Source: Bacteroidota bacterium (GTDB lineage: Bacteria; Bacteroidota; Bacteroidia; Bacteroidales; Prolixibacteraceae). From it: 64,000 nt of DNA. The translations under genes were made by a program, and so were the position numbers. Under the pieces are notes generated by a model. It saw only the letters and a list, made by a program, of their open reading frames with translations. It did not search any database and had not been told where the DNA came from. Every line of letters begins with the position of its first letter. The first letter of the stretch is position 1. Shown here piece after piece: positions 8,952 through 18,262 of the stretch. The stretch spans positions 92,461-156,460 of the forward strand of contig JAHEYT010000026.1 in NCBI GenBank assembly GCA_023251455.1. The letters are read 5' to 3'.

Positions 8952-8955
8952 CAAA

Positions 8956-11628
8956 ATGGACTTTGAAGATAACCGCCCTAATCCTGATGATTTGCTTGCT
9001 TCTTTAAAAGAGGAAGAAGAAAAAAGCAAACGCGGAAAGCTGAAAATATTTTTCGGGATGTGCGCCGGTGTTGGGAAAACCTACACCATGCTAGAGGCTG
9101 CACAAGTCGAGAAAAAGAAGGGCGCCGATATTGTGATTGGATATGTTGAAACTCATAACCGCAGAGAAACGGCAGCCTTGGTCGAAGGTTTTGAACTGAT
9201 TCCACGCAAAAAATACCTTTACAGAACAGCTCAGGTGCAGGAAATGGATTTGGATGCCATCATTGCCCGGCGACCACAAATTGTGCTGGTCGACGAACTG
9301 GCGCATACCAATGCTCCCGGCAGCCGCCATTTGAAACGTTACCTGGATGTTCAGGAAATACTCGACAATGGAATAAATGTTTATACCACTGTCAATGTTC
9401 AACATCTGGAAAGTCGATCTGAAATTGTGGCGCAGATTACCGGAATTATAGTGAGAGAAACGCTTCCTGATGATGTTTTTGAAAGCGCCGATGATATTGA
9501 GGTTGTTGATCTTACACCCGATGAACTGCTGCAACGACTTTCGGAAGGAAAAGTTTACACACCAGAACGGTCAAAAGAGGCCATCCTGAATTTCTTCCGG
9601 AAGGGAAATATTACTGCATTACGCGAAATGGCTTTGCGCATTGTGGCCGATCGGGTCGACAAACAACTGCACGATTACATGCAAATAAAGCGTATTCGGG
9701 GGCCATGGAAATCGGGAGTTCATCTTTTGGTTGCGGTAAGTTATACCCGTCAGTCGACCAAATTGCTGCGATGGGCCAAAAACCTGGCCGACATGATGGG
9801 TGGCAACTTACAGGCAATTTATGTTGAAACTTCGCACGATCTGACAGAGAAAGAACGCGAGCACCTTGATCGGAATATTAATCTGGCAAAACAGCTCGGG
9901 TTGCAATTTCGCATTATTACTAATTCGGATGTTGTAAAAGCGATTGTCGATTTTGCACAAAAGGAGAATATTACCCACATCATTATTGGTAAACCTAAGG
10001 TTCGTAACCTGTACACATTGTTTAAACTAGGAAATTTTGTGAACCGGCTGATCCGCTACAGCGGAAATATTGATGTTTATATTCTCGGGTCCGACACCCA
10101 GATCGACGATAAATACAGGTACAAAGCGTCACTTCCATCTTTTACTTCAAGTGTGAATCAATACCTTGTGGCAACGCTTTCCATCGTTTTTACAGCTGCC
10201 GTTTGTTTCATGCTAAAAGGAATAATTGGGTATCAGGTTGTTTCCTTTGCCTTGCTGTTCGTTGTTTCTATCCTTGCCTTTTTCTTCGGAACCGGACCAA
10301 TTTTACTTGCGGCAACGCTTAGTTCTTTAATCTGGGATTATTTTTTTATTCCGCCTGCCTATACGCTGCACATAGGCAAGCCCGAAGACATGCTGATGTT
10401 GGGCATGTTCTTTATTATAGCGCTTTTAAACGGCGTATTAACATCGCGGGTTAAACATCAGGAACAGAAAATCAGGGTTCGTGAAGAGCGGACACACGCC
10501 TTGTACCAGTTGGCAAAAGAATTGTCATCGGCCACAGGAATTGAAGATGTGCTGAAGCTTGCGGTGAAGGATATCAGGAAGTATTTTGGGCTGGAAAGTG
10601 CATTTGTATTGAAAGATGAATTGGGTCAGCTCGAAAAATCAGTCAGGCACGAAACATCGCTCAGCTTTTCGGAAAATGAGATGAGCATAGCCGAATGGAC
10701 TTTCAGGCATTCGTCAAAAGCGGGTAAATTTTCTGATACTTTGCCATCAGGAAATTACACCTTTTACCCATTGAAGGGAAATAATGATAACGTTGGCGTT
10801 GTTGCGGTGCAGCATTCAAAGGTTTTTACGCAAGGTGAAGACCAATTTTGGGAGGGGTTTTTACCCCAGATTTCAGGCAAAATAGAACGTGAATTTTTAC
10901 GCAATGCTGCCCGAAACGCTTATATCCTGAATGAGTCGGATAAATTATACAAAACGCTGTTCAACTCGATATCGCACGAACTACGGATTCCAGTTTCGAC
11001 CATCATGGGCGCTTCAGATGCATTGCTTGCAAACGATTATGTGACTGAAACCAGAAATGCTCTATATAACGAAATCAATATTGCATCAATCCGATTAAAC
11101 CGGTTGATCGAAAATTTATTGAATATGTCGCGGCTCGATTCGGGACGTATCTCACCTCATTTGGATTGGTGCGATTTACACGACCTGATCAATAAAGTCA
11201 CTCAAACGCTTACATCCGAATTAAAGCCGTTTACCGTTCATTGCGTATTGTCGGACGACATGCCTTTGGTGAAATTAGACTTTGGTCTGATGGAACAAGT
11301 ACTTCATAATTTACTGCTAAATGCCACACAACATGCTCCGGAAGGAAGCAACATCAGGGTTAAATTCTTTTACGACAATGGTTTTCTGATGATTCAGGTG
11401 ATGGATCGCGGACCCGGTTTTTCACCAACCGATTTGGGCATGGTGTTTAATAAATTTTACCGTGGCGAAAAGGCGGTTGCCGGTGGTACAGGTTTAGGCT
11501 TGTCGATTGTAAAAGGCTTTGTTGAAGCTCACAATGGAATAATTATGGCTGAAAACCGTATAAATGGCGGCGCCCGGTTCACCATTAAAATACCTACCGA
11601 AATTTCGGATATCTTTAATGTCCAATAA
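8956..11628 (+). CDS. kdpD: Osmosensitive potassium-channel sensor kinase KdpD
   Basis: KdpD is the membrane histidine kinase that senses low potassium or osmotic change and phosphorylates KdpE. I chose ATG 8956 (890 residues) over an in-frame TTG at 8935 that would overlap the upstream gene. Domains in order: N-terminal KdpD domain with Walker A GMCAGVGKT (residues 34-42) and Walker-B-like PQIVLVDELAHTNAPGSRH; a universal-stress-protein-like domain (about 240-365); DUF4118 with four membrane helices (about 390-500); a GAF-like domain; HisKA with SISHELRIPVS (phospho-His at about 674); and HATPase with NLLLNATQHAPEGS, DRGPGF and GGTGLGLSIVKGF. Nothing essential is missing. Confidence 0.96.
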   Translation: MDFEDNRPNPDDLLASLKEEEEKSKRGKLKIFFGMCAGVGKTYTMLEAAQVEKKKGADIVIGYVETHNRRETAALVEGFELIPRKKYLYRTAQVQEMDLDAIIARRPQIVLVDELAHTNAPGSRHLKRYLDVQEILDNGINVYTTVNVQHLESRSEIVAQITGIIVRETLPDDVFESADDIEVVDLTPDELLQRLSEGKVYTPERSKEAILNFFRKGNITALREMALRIVADRVDKQLHDYMQIKRIRGPWKSGVHLLVAVSYTRQSTKLLRWAKNLADMMGGNLQAIYVETSHDLTEKEREHLDRNINLAKQLGLQFRIITNSDVVKAIVDFAQKENITHIIIGKPKVRNLYTLFKLGNFVNRLIRYSGNIDVYILGSDTQIDDKYRYKASLPSFTSSVNQYLVATLSIVFTAAVCFMLKGIIGYQVVSFALLFVVSILAFFFGTGPILLAATLSSLIWDYFFIPPAYTLHIGKPEDMLMLGMFFIIALLNGVLTSRVKHQEQKIRVREERTHALYQLAKELSSATGIEDVLKLAVKDIRKYFGLESAFVLKDELGQLEKSVRHETSLSFSENEMSIAEWTFRHSSKAGKFSDTLPSGNYTFYPLKGNNDNVGVVAVQHSKVFTQGEDQFWEGFLPQISGKIEREFLRNAARNAYILNESDKLYKTLFNSISHELRIPVSTIMGASDALLANDYVTETRNALYNEINIASIRLNRLIENLLNMSRLDSGRISPHLDWCDLHDLINKVTQTLTSELKPFTVHCVLSDDMPLVKLDFGLMEQVLHNLLLNATQHAPEGSNIRVKFFYDNGFLMIQVMDRGPGFSPTDLGMVFNKFYRGEKAVAGGTGLGLSIVKGFVEAHNGIIMAENRINGGARFTIKIPTEISDIFNVQ

Positions 11629-11635
11629 AATATTT

Positions 11636-12319
11636 ATGTCTGGAAACGAAACCATACTGATTATTGATGACGAGGTTCAAATCCGGCGTTTGCTCGAAAT
11701 AACTCTTTCGGCCAATGGCTATAAAATTTCAGAAGCATCGAATGGCAAAGAAGGCCTGACAAAGGCAGCTATGAACCATCCGGTATTGATTATCCTCGAT
11801 TTGGGATTGCCCGATATCGACGGACTTGATGTGCTCAAAAAACTTCGGGAATGGTATCAGAAACCAATCATTATTCTTTCCGTCAGGAATTCGGAAGACG
11901 ATATTGTGAAAGCGCTCGACAATGGCGCCAACGATTACCTAACCAAACCCTTTCGCACGGGCGAACTTTTGGCACGCATCCGGGTAGCTATTCGGCAATC
12001 TATGGTCTCGGTTGATAATCCAATGCTGTCGTTCGGAACGTTGACCATCGATTTAACCAGTTATATCGTGCGTAAAAACAACGAGATCATCAAACTCACG
12101 TCAACCGAATTTTCGCTGTTGGCGCTGTTGGCAAAAAACGAAGGCAGAGTTTTAACTCATCAGTTTATTCTGAAAGAAATTTGGGGAATGGGCTACATTG
12201 AACAGACCCAATACCTGAGAGTTTTTATTGCACAGTTACGCAAAAAAATTGAAGACAATCCGGCAAAACCTAAGCTACTCAATACCGAATCAGGAATAGG
12301 TTATAGATTTGGAAGCTGA
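11636..12319 (+). CDS. kdpE: Response regulator KdpE
   Basis: KdpE is the OmpR/PhoB-type transcription factor that activates kdpFABC after phosphorylation by KdpD. The receiver domain starts at ETILIIDDEVQIRRLLEITL. The phospho-acceptor aspartate is at about residue 55 (LIILDLGLPDIDGLDVL), with conserved Ser/Lys positions in LSVRN and YLTKPF. The C-terminal winged helix ends with the family-typical YIEQTQYLRVFIAQLRKKIE and GIGYRF. Two starts are plausible: ATG 11618, which overlaps kdpD by 11 nt, and ATG 11636, 7 nt after kdpD. I prefer the second because the receiver domain follows closely. The triple ATCTTTATA repeat at 3211-3251 is its likely target. Confidence 0.95.
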   Translation: MSGNETILIIDDEVQIRRLLEITLSANGYKISEASNGKEGLTKAAMNHPVLIILDLGLPDIDGLDVLKKLREWYQKPIIILSVRNSEDDIVKALDNGANDYLTKPFRTGELLARIRVAIRQSMVSVDNPMLSFGTLTIDLTSYIVRKNNEIIKLTSTEFSLLALLAKNEGRVLTHQFILKEIWGMGYIEQTQYLRVFIAQLRKKIEDNPAKPKLLNTESGIGYRFGS

Positions 12320-12460
12320 GATGAATCACAAGATTCTATGCAAATGTTCACTTTAGCTTAAGTTTTTTCGTTAACAATTCATAAATAATTGAGGGTAATC
12401 GGCTTGATTTGTCGGTTTTTGCTAAATTTCGACACTCAAAAAATTACCAAAATTAGCGAC

Positions 12461-12820
12461 ATGTTAAACTCACATTTTAAAATCGTATTCAATCAGATTG
12501 TTGATGGTGTAAAAATCAACGTTTTACATTGTGACGATTCGATGATAATGACCGAGTTTATGATTCAAAAAGGGGCTTTGCTTCCAGAACACGTTCATCA
12601 GAGCGATCATTCGGCTTACTTGCTTCAGGGTAAAATACGCATGACTGCCGATGGCATTGCTTCTGAATTCATAAAAGGCGATAGCTGGTGCATGAAGAAG
12701 AATATTAGCCATTTTACTGAAGCTATTGAAGATTCGGTAGTGCTTGAAGTATTCAGTCATGACGGAGATATTGAAGGTTTTCAAAATAAACAAAGCACTA
12801 CAAATAAGTTCAAAATCTAA
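12461..12820 (+). CDS. Small cupin-domain protein
   Basis: This 119-residue single-domain cupin shows the two conserved cupin motifs. Motif 1 is around GALLPEHVHQSDHSAYLLQG, with His-x-His and a later acidic/His position as metal ligands. Motif 2 is around GDSWCMKKNISHFTEAIEDS. I chose ATG 12461, which starts just before the first strand, over an upstream in-frame start. Such small cupins bind a metal and often sit near sugar or stress genes, but the substrate cannot be told from sequence. A broken paralogue lies at 1131-1375. It starts about 140 nt after kdpE and is followed closely by the ThuA-like gene. Confidence 0.75.
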   Translation: MLNSHFKIVFNQIVDGVKINVLHCDDSMIMTEFMIQKGALLPEHVHQSDHSAYLLQGKIRMTADGIASEFIKGDSWCMKKNISHFTEAIEDSVVLEVFSHDGDIEGFQNKQSTTNKFKI

Positions 12821-12866
12821 CTGCGTTCAATCTGTCGAAATACCTGAACCTGCAAGAACCACAACC

Positions 12867-13694
12867 ATGTCGGGACTAAGAAAACTGCTACCCATTCTGT
12901 TTCTGTTGTTTTCTGTTCTTTTTGCGCAGGCAGGAAATCGTTCCAATACATTTAATATCATTGCGTTTTACACTGCTAAAAACGATCAGGCGCACATCAG
13001 TTTTGTGCGTGAAGCCAACCGGTGGTTTTCTGAAATCAGCACAAAACAACGATTTCGGTATGTGTCAACCGACGATTGGAGCAAATTAAATCCGGATACT
13101 CTTTCGCATTATCAGGTGGTCCTGTTTCTCGACACCCGACCTGAAGTGCCGGCACAGCGAATGGCTTTTCAGGAATACATGGAAAAAGGCGGAGCGTTCA
13201 TGGGCTTTCATTTTTCGGCATTTGCGCTCACACCTTCAGGTTACCCGCAAAACTGGGACTGGTTTCACAATCAATTTTTGGGTTCGGGCGAATATGCCAG
13301 TAATACATGGCGGCCAACTTCGGCCATACTGAAGGTGGAAAACCGGAAACATCCGGCAACCAAACACCTTCCCGCGAAGTTTAAGTCGCAGCCCAACGAA
13401 TGGTATCGCTGGCAAAACGATTTGCGAACCAACTCCGACATTCAGATTCTGGTATCTATCGATCCTTCCAGTTTCCCTTTGGGCACTGGTCCGAAGCCTC
13501 ATGAAATATGGCAGTCCGGTTATTATCCGGTGGTGTGGACCAATACAAAGTATAGGATGATTTACATCAATATGGGTCATAACGACATTGATTACGAACA
13601 TCAGACCAATAAAGAGTTGTCGTTTTCTTTCACCAATAAAATTCAAAATCGATTGATTATTGATGCTCTGAAGTGGCTGGGAACGAAAAATTAA
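12867..13694 (+). CDS. Secreted ThuA-like protein
   Basis: From ATG 12867 the product has a signal peptide (MSGLRKLLPILFLLFSVLFA, cleavage likely after QAG) and 275 residues in total. The mature part fits the ThuA-like class I glutamine-amidotransferase-like fold: IIAFYTAKNDQAHISFVREA, then FSEIS, DDWSKLNPDTLSHYQVVLFL, a GGAFMGFHFSAFA turn where amidotransferases carry the nucleophile, and a C-terminal HNDIDYEHQ. ThuA proteins are linked to trehalose and other sugar utilisation, but their chemistry is unclear. I see no catalytic cysteine at the elbow (FMGFHFSA). The product lies with GH78-type and GH43-like genes downstream, which suggests glycan metabolism in the envelope. Confidence 0.8.
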   Translation: MSGLRKLLPILFLLFSVLFAQAGNRSNTFNIIAFYTAKNDQAHISFVREANRWFSEISTKQRFRYVSTDDWSKLNPDTLSHYQVVLFLDTRPEVPAQRMAFQEYMEKGGAFMGFHFSAFALTPSGYPQNWDWFHNQFLGSGEYASNTWRPTSAILKVENRKHPATKHLPAKFKSQPNEWYRWQNDLRTNSDIQILVSIDPSSFPLGTGPKPHEIWQSGYYPVVWTNTKYRMIYINMGHNDIDYEHQTNKELSFSFTNKIQNRLIIDALKWLGTKN

Positions 13695-13762
13695 GTTCTG
13701 ATAATTTGTGTTATTTCAAACTTTTGGCAACATTTGATCGTCTATCGGTAATATTTTGAACT

Positions 13763-14068
13763 ATGGGAAAATCATTCAATCTATCGATTCTGTTTGCTTG
13801 TATTTTTGGAATTGCAATTGCCTGGATCGACTCTCAGCCAAACTGGGATGATTCCGGAATTTCGGTTTTCATGGTTTTAGCGGTGTCAATGCTTGCCGGA
13901 TATATGGCAAAACGAAAACCATGGTTAATTGCCTTGGCTGTTGGTGTCTGGATTCCAATCTATGGTATTATTTTCACACAGAACGTTGGAAGTCTGCTTG
14001 CATTATTGCCCGGAATCATTGGCGCCTATACAGGCTGGTGGATTGAAAGAATATTGACAGAAAAGTGA
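13763..14068 (+). CDS. Small integral membrane protein, 101 residues
   Basis: I do not recognise this family. The protein has about four hydrophobic segments (roughly 7-22, 32-47, 53-70 and 75-93), a short Trp-rich loop near residues 22-30 (DSQPNWDDSG), and a positively charged stretch after the second segment (AKRKPW). The C-terminus is basic. Short length, lack of a signal peptide and lack of charged residues inside the helices suggest an inner-membrane protein without an obvious catalytic site. It starts 68 nt after the ThuA-like gene and ends 28 nt before the rhamnosidase-like gene, so the three may be co-transcribed. Confidence 0.6.
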   Translation: MGKSFNLSILFACIFGIAIAWIDSQPNWDDSGISVFMVLAVSMLAGYMAKRKPWLIALAVGVWIPIYGIIFTQNVGSLLALLPGIIGAYTGWWIERILTEK

Positions 14069-14096
14069 TTCAATCCATCAATTAACCCAACTAATA

Positions 14097-16394
14097 ATGA
14101 GCCGACTATCAAAAACATCTTTCAATATTTTCTTGATTTTTCTTCTTTCCGGAATGTATTTCCAGACACAAAGCGCTATTCCTGAAAAGAATCAGCCTTC
14201 CGGACTTTCTGTCAACTTTTTAACTCATGCCGGACAGGTTTTTCGGAATGGCTACCCTGTAAACACTCCGTTATATCAGGCCGTTGGGCGTAAAGAGAAT
14301 TTCCAGTTTGCCGAAATTGCCCAAAAACAGCCATTCTTCGGATGGATTGTCAACTCTGATCAGAACAATACGATTCAGGTTGGGTATCAAATTTTGGTCT
14401 CATCAAGTCTTGAAAATATCCGGAAAAACATAGGCGATTGCTGGGATTCAGGAAAAATCGCAAGTGATCAGTCGGTTAATGTTATCTACTCTGGAAAAGC
14501 ACTCGAACCCAATTCTGTCTATTTCTGGAAAGTAAAAACCTGGGATAATCACGGCGTTGAATCGGTATTCTCCACAGTTTCTCAGTTTAAAACTGCCGCA
14601 ACACTCGTCGAATATGCAACTGCTCGTTATCCTTTGCAGAAGCAGGGTATTTATCCGGTTTCAATTAAATCTCTATCCGACTCGTCTTTCTTTATCGATT
14701 TTGGGAAAGCTGCTTTTGGAACAATTCGACTGACATTGTTGGGTAAAACCAATTCTGATACGGTTACAATTCATCTGGGTGAAGCACAAAAAGACGGTAG
14801 AATTAACCGGACACCCGCCGGAACTATTCGTTATTCGGCTCACCCGCTTGTGCTGATGAGCGGTTGGAATACTTACACGCTTGCAATTTCTCAGGATAAA
14901 CGAAATACTGGTCCGCAAGCTATATTGTTGCCCGAATACATTGGCGAGGTAACGCCATTCCGGTATTGTGAGATTGAAAATTATAGCGAACCACTCAACA
15001 AAAACCAAATCGTTCAGGAAACAGTATTTTATCCGTTCGATGAAACTGAATCGTATTTTGCCAGTTCCGATACGGTGCTCAATCAGGTTTGGGATTTGTG
15101 TAAATATTCGATCAAAGCCACTTCGTTTTGCGGAACGTATGTCGACGGTGACCGCGAGAGGATTCCTTACGAGGCTGATGCGTATATTAATCAGCTTGGT
15201 CATTATGGTGTGGCCCGCGAGTACAGCATGGCCCGCCATTCCGAAGAATACCTGATCAATCATCCGACCTGGCCAACCGAGTGGATTTTGCAGTCGGTAC
15301 TGATGGCGTGGAACGATTACCTGTACACCGGAAATAAAGAGTCACTTCAGCATTTTTATTCTGATTTAAAAGCAAAAGCCTTGCTGCCACTGGCTGATGA
15401 ATCAGGGCTCATTTCAACCAAAACAGGCAAAATTACTCCTGAAGTTCTGGAATCTATCCATTTCAAAGGAACGCTAAAAGATATTGTGGATTGGCCGCAA
15501 ACCGGTATTCTTGGGTTGGGAAAAAATGAACCAGGTGAGACTGATGGATTTGTTTTCAAAGATGTGAATACGGTAGTAAATGCCTATCATTATCAGGCTG
15601 TCAGCCAATTGGTGCTAATTGCAAAAGTGCTGAATCAGGAATCAGATGAAACCCAATTTGCAGCTCAGGCATTAAAAATAAAGACTGCTTTCAACGAAAA
15701 ACTGTTGGATAAAAAGCGTGGCGCTTACATCGACGGAATCGGAACCGATCACGCCTCGTTGCACGCCAATATGTTTCCACTCACATTCGGGCTTGTTCCT
15801 GAAAAGTCTATAGGTAAAGTCAGCAGTTTTGTTCAATCGCGCGGAATGGCTTGCAGTGTTTACGGATCGCAATTTCTGATGGATGCCGTTTACGATGGCA
15901 ACAATGCTGATTACGGACTGGAACTTCTCTCCTCAATTTCAGAACGTAGCTGGTACAACATGATTCGGGTAGGTTCAACCATTTCGCTTGAAGCCTGGGA
16001 CAACAAATATAAGCCTAATCAGGACTGGAATCATGCCTGGGGAGCTGCTCCGGCTAATATCATTCCGCGCAAACTGATGGGAATTGAGCCACTTGAGCCC
16101 GGGTTTCAGAAAATCCGGATTAAGCCCCAACCATCCTCGCTCGAACATGCCGAAATCAAATGCCCTACCATTCGGGGCGATGTGCTGGTGTCGTTCAAAA
16201 ATAAACTGCAGGAATCGTTCCACCTGGTTCTGACCATTCCGGCCAATAGCACTGCCGATGTTTATATACCATTCTGGACTAAATCGCAAAAAGTGACGAT
16301 GAACGGAAATGTGGTAAAATATCGTCAGGAAGGGAATTTTGCTGTAATCGAAGGAGTTGGCTCCGGAAATTCTAAGTTTGAAGTGGCCAGATAA
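14097..16394 (+). CDS. Alpha-L-rhamnosidase-like glycoside hydrolase, GH78 type
   Basis: A 765-residue secreted enzyme (signal peptide about 1-27) with N-terminal beta-sandwich domains. The N-terminal domain contains GWIVNSDQNNTIQVGYQILV, typical of the region before rhamnosidase catalytic domains, and the next has FIDFGKAAFGTIRLTL. The (alpha/alpha)6 barrel begins near residue 320. The segment YVDGDRERIPYEADAYINQL corresponds to the GH78 acidic motif (DGxxRERxxxxxD) that holds the catalytic carboxylates. The C-terminal part has SLEAWDNKYKPNQDWNHAWG, also typical. GH78 enzymes release alpha-linked L-rhamnose from plant glycans and glycosides. Some relatives in this group act on other sugars, so the substrate is not certain. 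Confidence 0.82.
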   Translation: MSRLSKTSFNIFLIFLLSGMYFQTQSAIPEKNQPSGLSVNFLTHAGQVFRNGYPVNTPLYQAVGRKENFQFAEIAQKQPFFGWIVNSDQNNTIQVGYQILVSSSLENIRKNIGDCWDSGKIASDQSVNVIYSGKALEPNSVYFWKVKTWDNHGVESVFSTVSQFKTAATLVEYATARYPLQKQGIYPVSIKSLSDSSFFIDFGKAAFGTIRLTLLGKTNSDTVTIHLGEAQKDGRINRTPAGTIRYSAHPLVLMSGWNTYTLAISQDKRNTGPQAILLPEYIGEVTPFRYCEIENYSEPLNKNQIVQETVFYPFDETESYFASSDTVLNQVWDLCKYSIKATSFCGTYVDGDRERIPYEADAYINQLGHYGVAREYSMARHSEEYLINHPTWPTEWILQSVLMAWNDYLYTGNKESLQHFYSDLKAKALLPLADESGLISTKTGKITPEVLESIHFKGTLKDIVDWPQTGILGLGKNEPGETDGFVFKDVNTVVNAYHYQAVSQLVLIAKVLNQESDETQFAAQALKIKTAFNEKLLDKKRGAYIDGIGTDHASLHANMFPLTFGLVPEKSIGKVSSFVQSRGMACSVYGSQFLMDAVYDGNNADYGLELLSSISERSWYNMIRVGSTISLEAWDNKYKPNQDWNHAWGAAPANIIPRKLMGIEPLEPGFQKIRIKPQPSSLEHAEIKCPTIRGDVLVSFKNKLQESFHLVLTIPANSTADVYIPFWTKSQKVTMNGNVVKYRQEGNFAVIEGVGSGNSKFEVAR

Positions 16395-16496
16395 AAACCA
16401 TTGGACCCAAAATAAGTGTCAACTCGAATATTATTTTTATTTTCACATCGGTTGAAAATTAACTGACACAATTAAATGGTAATTAAATCCCAAGAT

Positions 16497-17429
16497 ATGA
16501 ACAGATATCTGATTGTACTTTTTGTATTTTTTTCTTTTACAGCAATGGCGCAGAAAGAGGTTTACCTGTTTTCGTATTTCGTTGACAATGGACAGGATGG
16601 TTTGCATCTGGCGTATAGTGCCGACGGGTTGAAGTGGACTCCGTTGAATGATGGGAAATCGTATCTGGCGCCGACTGTCGGGAAAGACAAACTGATGCGC
16701 GATCCGTTTATCCTTCAGGGAAAAGACGGATTGTTCCATATGGTTTGGACAAGCGGCTGGTGGGACAAACAGATTGGGTATGCTGAATCGAAAGATTTAA
16801 TTCACTGGTCGGAACAAAAAGGGATTCCGGTGATGGAACACGAACCTACCGCAAAAAACAGCTGGGCTCCGGAGATGGCTTACGATCCTGAAAATAAGGA
16901 ATATATTATTTTTTGGGCAACCACTATTCCGGGGCGGCATTCTGATGTTGCTTCTTCAGAACGCGAAAAGGACCTGAATCACCGGATGTATTGCACCAAA
17001 ACCAAGGATTTCAAGACTTTTAGTCCAACTGAAATATTCTTCAATCCTGACTTTAGTACCATCGATGCCACCATCCTTCCGAAGAATAAGAAGTTTTACA
17101 TGTTCCTGAAGAATGAAAACCCGAATCCTCCTGAAAAAAATATCCGGATTACGTTTGCTGATCATGCAGCTGGACCATATCCGTTAAAGGTTTCAGAACC
17201 AATCACCGGTAAGTATTGGGCAGAAGGGCCAACTTGCCTCGAAGTTGGCGAATATGTGTACGTTTATTTCGACAAATACACCGAGCATAAATATGGCGCA
17301 GTTCGCTCAAAAAATATGATTGACTGGGAAGATGTTTCTGATCAGGTTTCTTTTCCGACAGGGGTGAGACATGGAACTGCGTTTAAAGTGAGTCAGAATA
17401 TTGCAAAAACGTTGAATGTCAAATTTTGA
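16497..17429 (+). CDS. Secreted GH43-like five-bladed beta-propeller glycosidase
   Basis: I chose ATG 16497 (MNRYLIVLFVFFSFTAMAQ, a clear signal peptide) rather than the in-frame ATG 21 nt upstream; this gives 310 residues. The mature protein shows the repeating blade pattern of GH43/GH32-type propellers: DGLHLAYSADGLKWTPL, LMRDPFILQGKDGLFHMVWT (with the Arg-Asp pair where GH43 keeps its pKa modulator), YAESKDLIHWSEQKGIPVME, SWAPEMAYDPENKEYIIFWA and KYWAEGPTCLEVGEYVYVYF (Glu in EGP as likely general acid). Known relatives include arabinofuranosidases and xylosidases. It follows the GH78-type gene by about 100 nt and ends at a convergent terminator. Confidence 0.8.
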   Translation: MNRYLIVLFVFFSFTAMAQKEVYLFSYFVDNGQDGLHLAYSADGLKWTPLNDGKSYLAPTVGKDKLMRDPFILQGKDGLFHMVWTSGWWDKQIGYAESKDLIHWSEQKGIPVMEHEPTAKNSWAPEMAYDPENKEYIIFWATTIPGRHSDVASSEREKDLNHRMYCTKTKDFKTFSPTEIFFNPDFSTIDATILPKNKKFYMFLKNENPNPPEKNIRITFADHAAGPYPLKVSEPITGKYWAEGPTCLEVGEYVYVYFDKYTEHKYGAVRSKNMIDWEDVSDQVSFPTGVRHGTAFKVSQNIAKTLNVKF

Positions 17430-17448
17430 GCGGTAATTAAATTCGGAT

Positions 17449-17492
17449 AAAAAGAAGGATCGATTGAAAAATCTCAATCGATCTTTCTTTTT
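17449..17492. terminator. Bidirectional terminator between the GH43-like gene and pgl
   Basis: A near-perfect stem of about 18 bp (17449-17467 with 17474-17492) has a six-nt loop. A-rich and T-rich flanks lie on both sides. It sits between converging genes and can serve both strands. Confidence 0.85.
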
Positions 17493-17495
17493 AAA

Positions 17496-18227
17496 TTATT
17501 GCCGGATGAGCATTGCCGCAGGTTCATCCAAATACCATTTCAAAACTCCATTTCCCGGATGGATGTGCGCCGCCGGAAGCAAATTTGCCTTTTCCGGATT
17601 GTTCCATATTTCGGAAATTCGTTCAGCCTTGTTTGAGCCGGTTATAAGAAAGCAAACCTTCATGGCATGTGAGATGGTTATTCCTGTTAAAGTAACGCGC
17701 TTTTGACCACTCTGAGGCTGTGTGGCGACTTCGCAGTTGTGTTCAGAATTAAGCAAATGCATTTGGTCAGGAAAAATCGAAGCCGTATGCCCGTCGTCGC
17801 CCATTCCCAGCAGAATCAGATCGAAAACCGGCCAGCCATCTTGTTGTGGAACATTCTTCTGAATTTGGGCTGAGTAGGAGAGTGCTTCTGCTTCCGGAGT
17901 ATTTTCGCCTTTAATGCGATGAATATTTCCTTCAGGAATGGAAATCTGCGAGAAGAGCAGCTTTTGTGCTACCCCAAAATTACTTTCAGGATCGTTTGGT
18001 GGAACCATGCGTTCGTCGACCCACCAGAAATTTACTTTTTGCCAAAGCAACGAATCCGGATATTTCTTCGCCCAAGCTAAAAACAGCAAATCGGGAGTTT
18101 TCCCTCCCGAAATGGCTATGTGAAAAGTTTTTTCGGAATGGTTTTGTACCCAATTCATGAGTTGGTCAGCAAATTTATTGGCCAAATCTTCCGGCGATTT
18201 GAGAATGAGCAAATTATCTTTATTCAT
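17496..18227 (-). CDS. pgl: 6-phosphogluconolactonase
   Basis: This 243-residue cytoplasmic protein belongs to the DevB/SOL-type lactonases, which hydrolyse 6-phosphogluconolactone in the oxidative pentose phosphate pathway. Motifs visible: HIAISGGKTPDLLF near residue 36, a phosphate-binding loop typical of the NagB/isomerase-like fold; VNFWWVDERMVPPNDPESNF; and FDLILLGMGDDGHTASIFP. Its length is normal for the family. It lies 35 nt downstream of zwf on the same strand, so the two consecutive pathway steps are co-transcribed. The usual third partner of such operons, 6-phosphogluconate dehydrogenase (gnd), is not next to them. Confidence 0.94.
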   Translation of the reverse strand: MNKDNLLILKSPEDLANKFADQLMNWVQNHSEKTFHIAISGGKTPDLLFLAWAKKYPDSLLWQKVNFWWVDERMVPPNDPESNFGVAQKLLFSQISIPEGNIHRIKGENTPEAEALSYSAQIQKNVPQQDGWPVFDLILLGMGDDGHTASIFPDQMHLLNSEHNCEVATQPQSGQKRVTLTGITISHAMKVCFLITGSNKAERISEIWNNPEKANLLPAAHIHPGNGVLKWYLDEPAAMLIRQ

Positions 18228-18262
18228 AACTTGAAACTTGATTTTTGGAACCTGGAACTATT

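Noticed and set aside
8935..8955. Upstream TTG start for KdpD
   Set aside because: It would overlap the preceding gene by 17 nt and add a non-homologous MKQSNNK leader; ATG 8956 is the better start.
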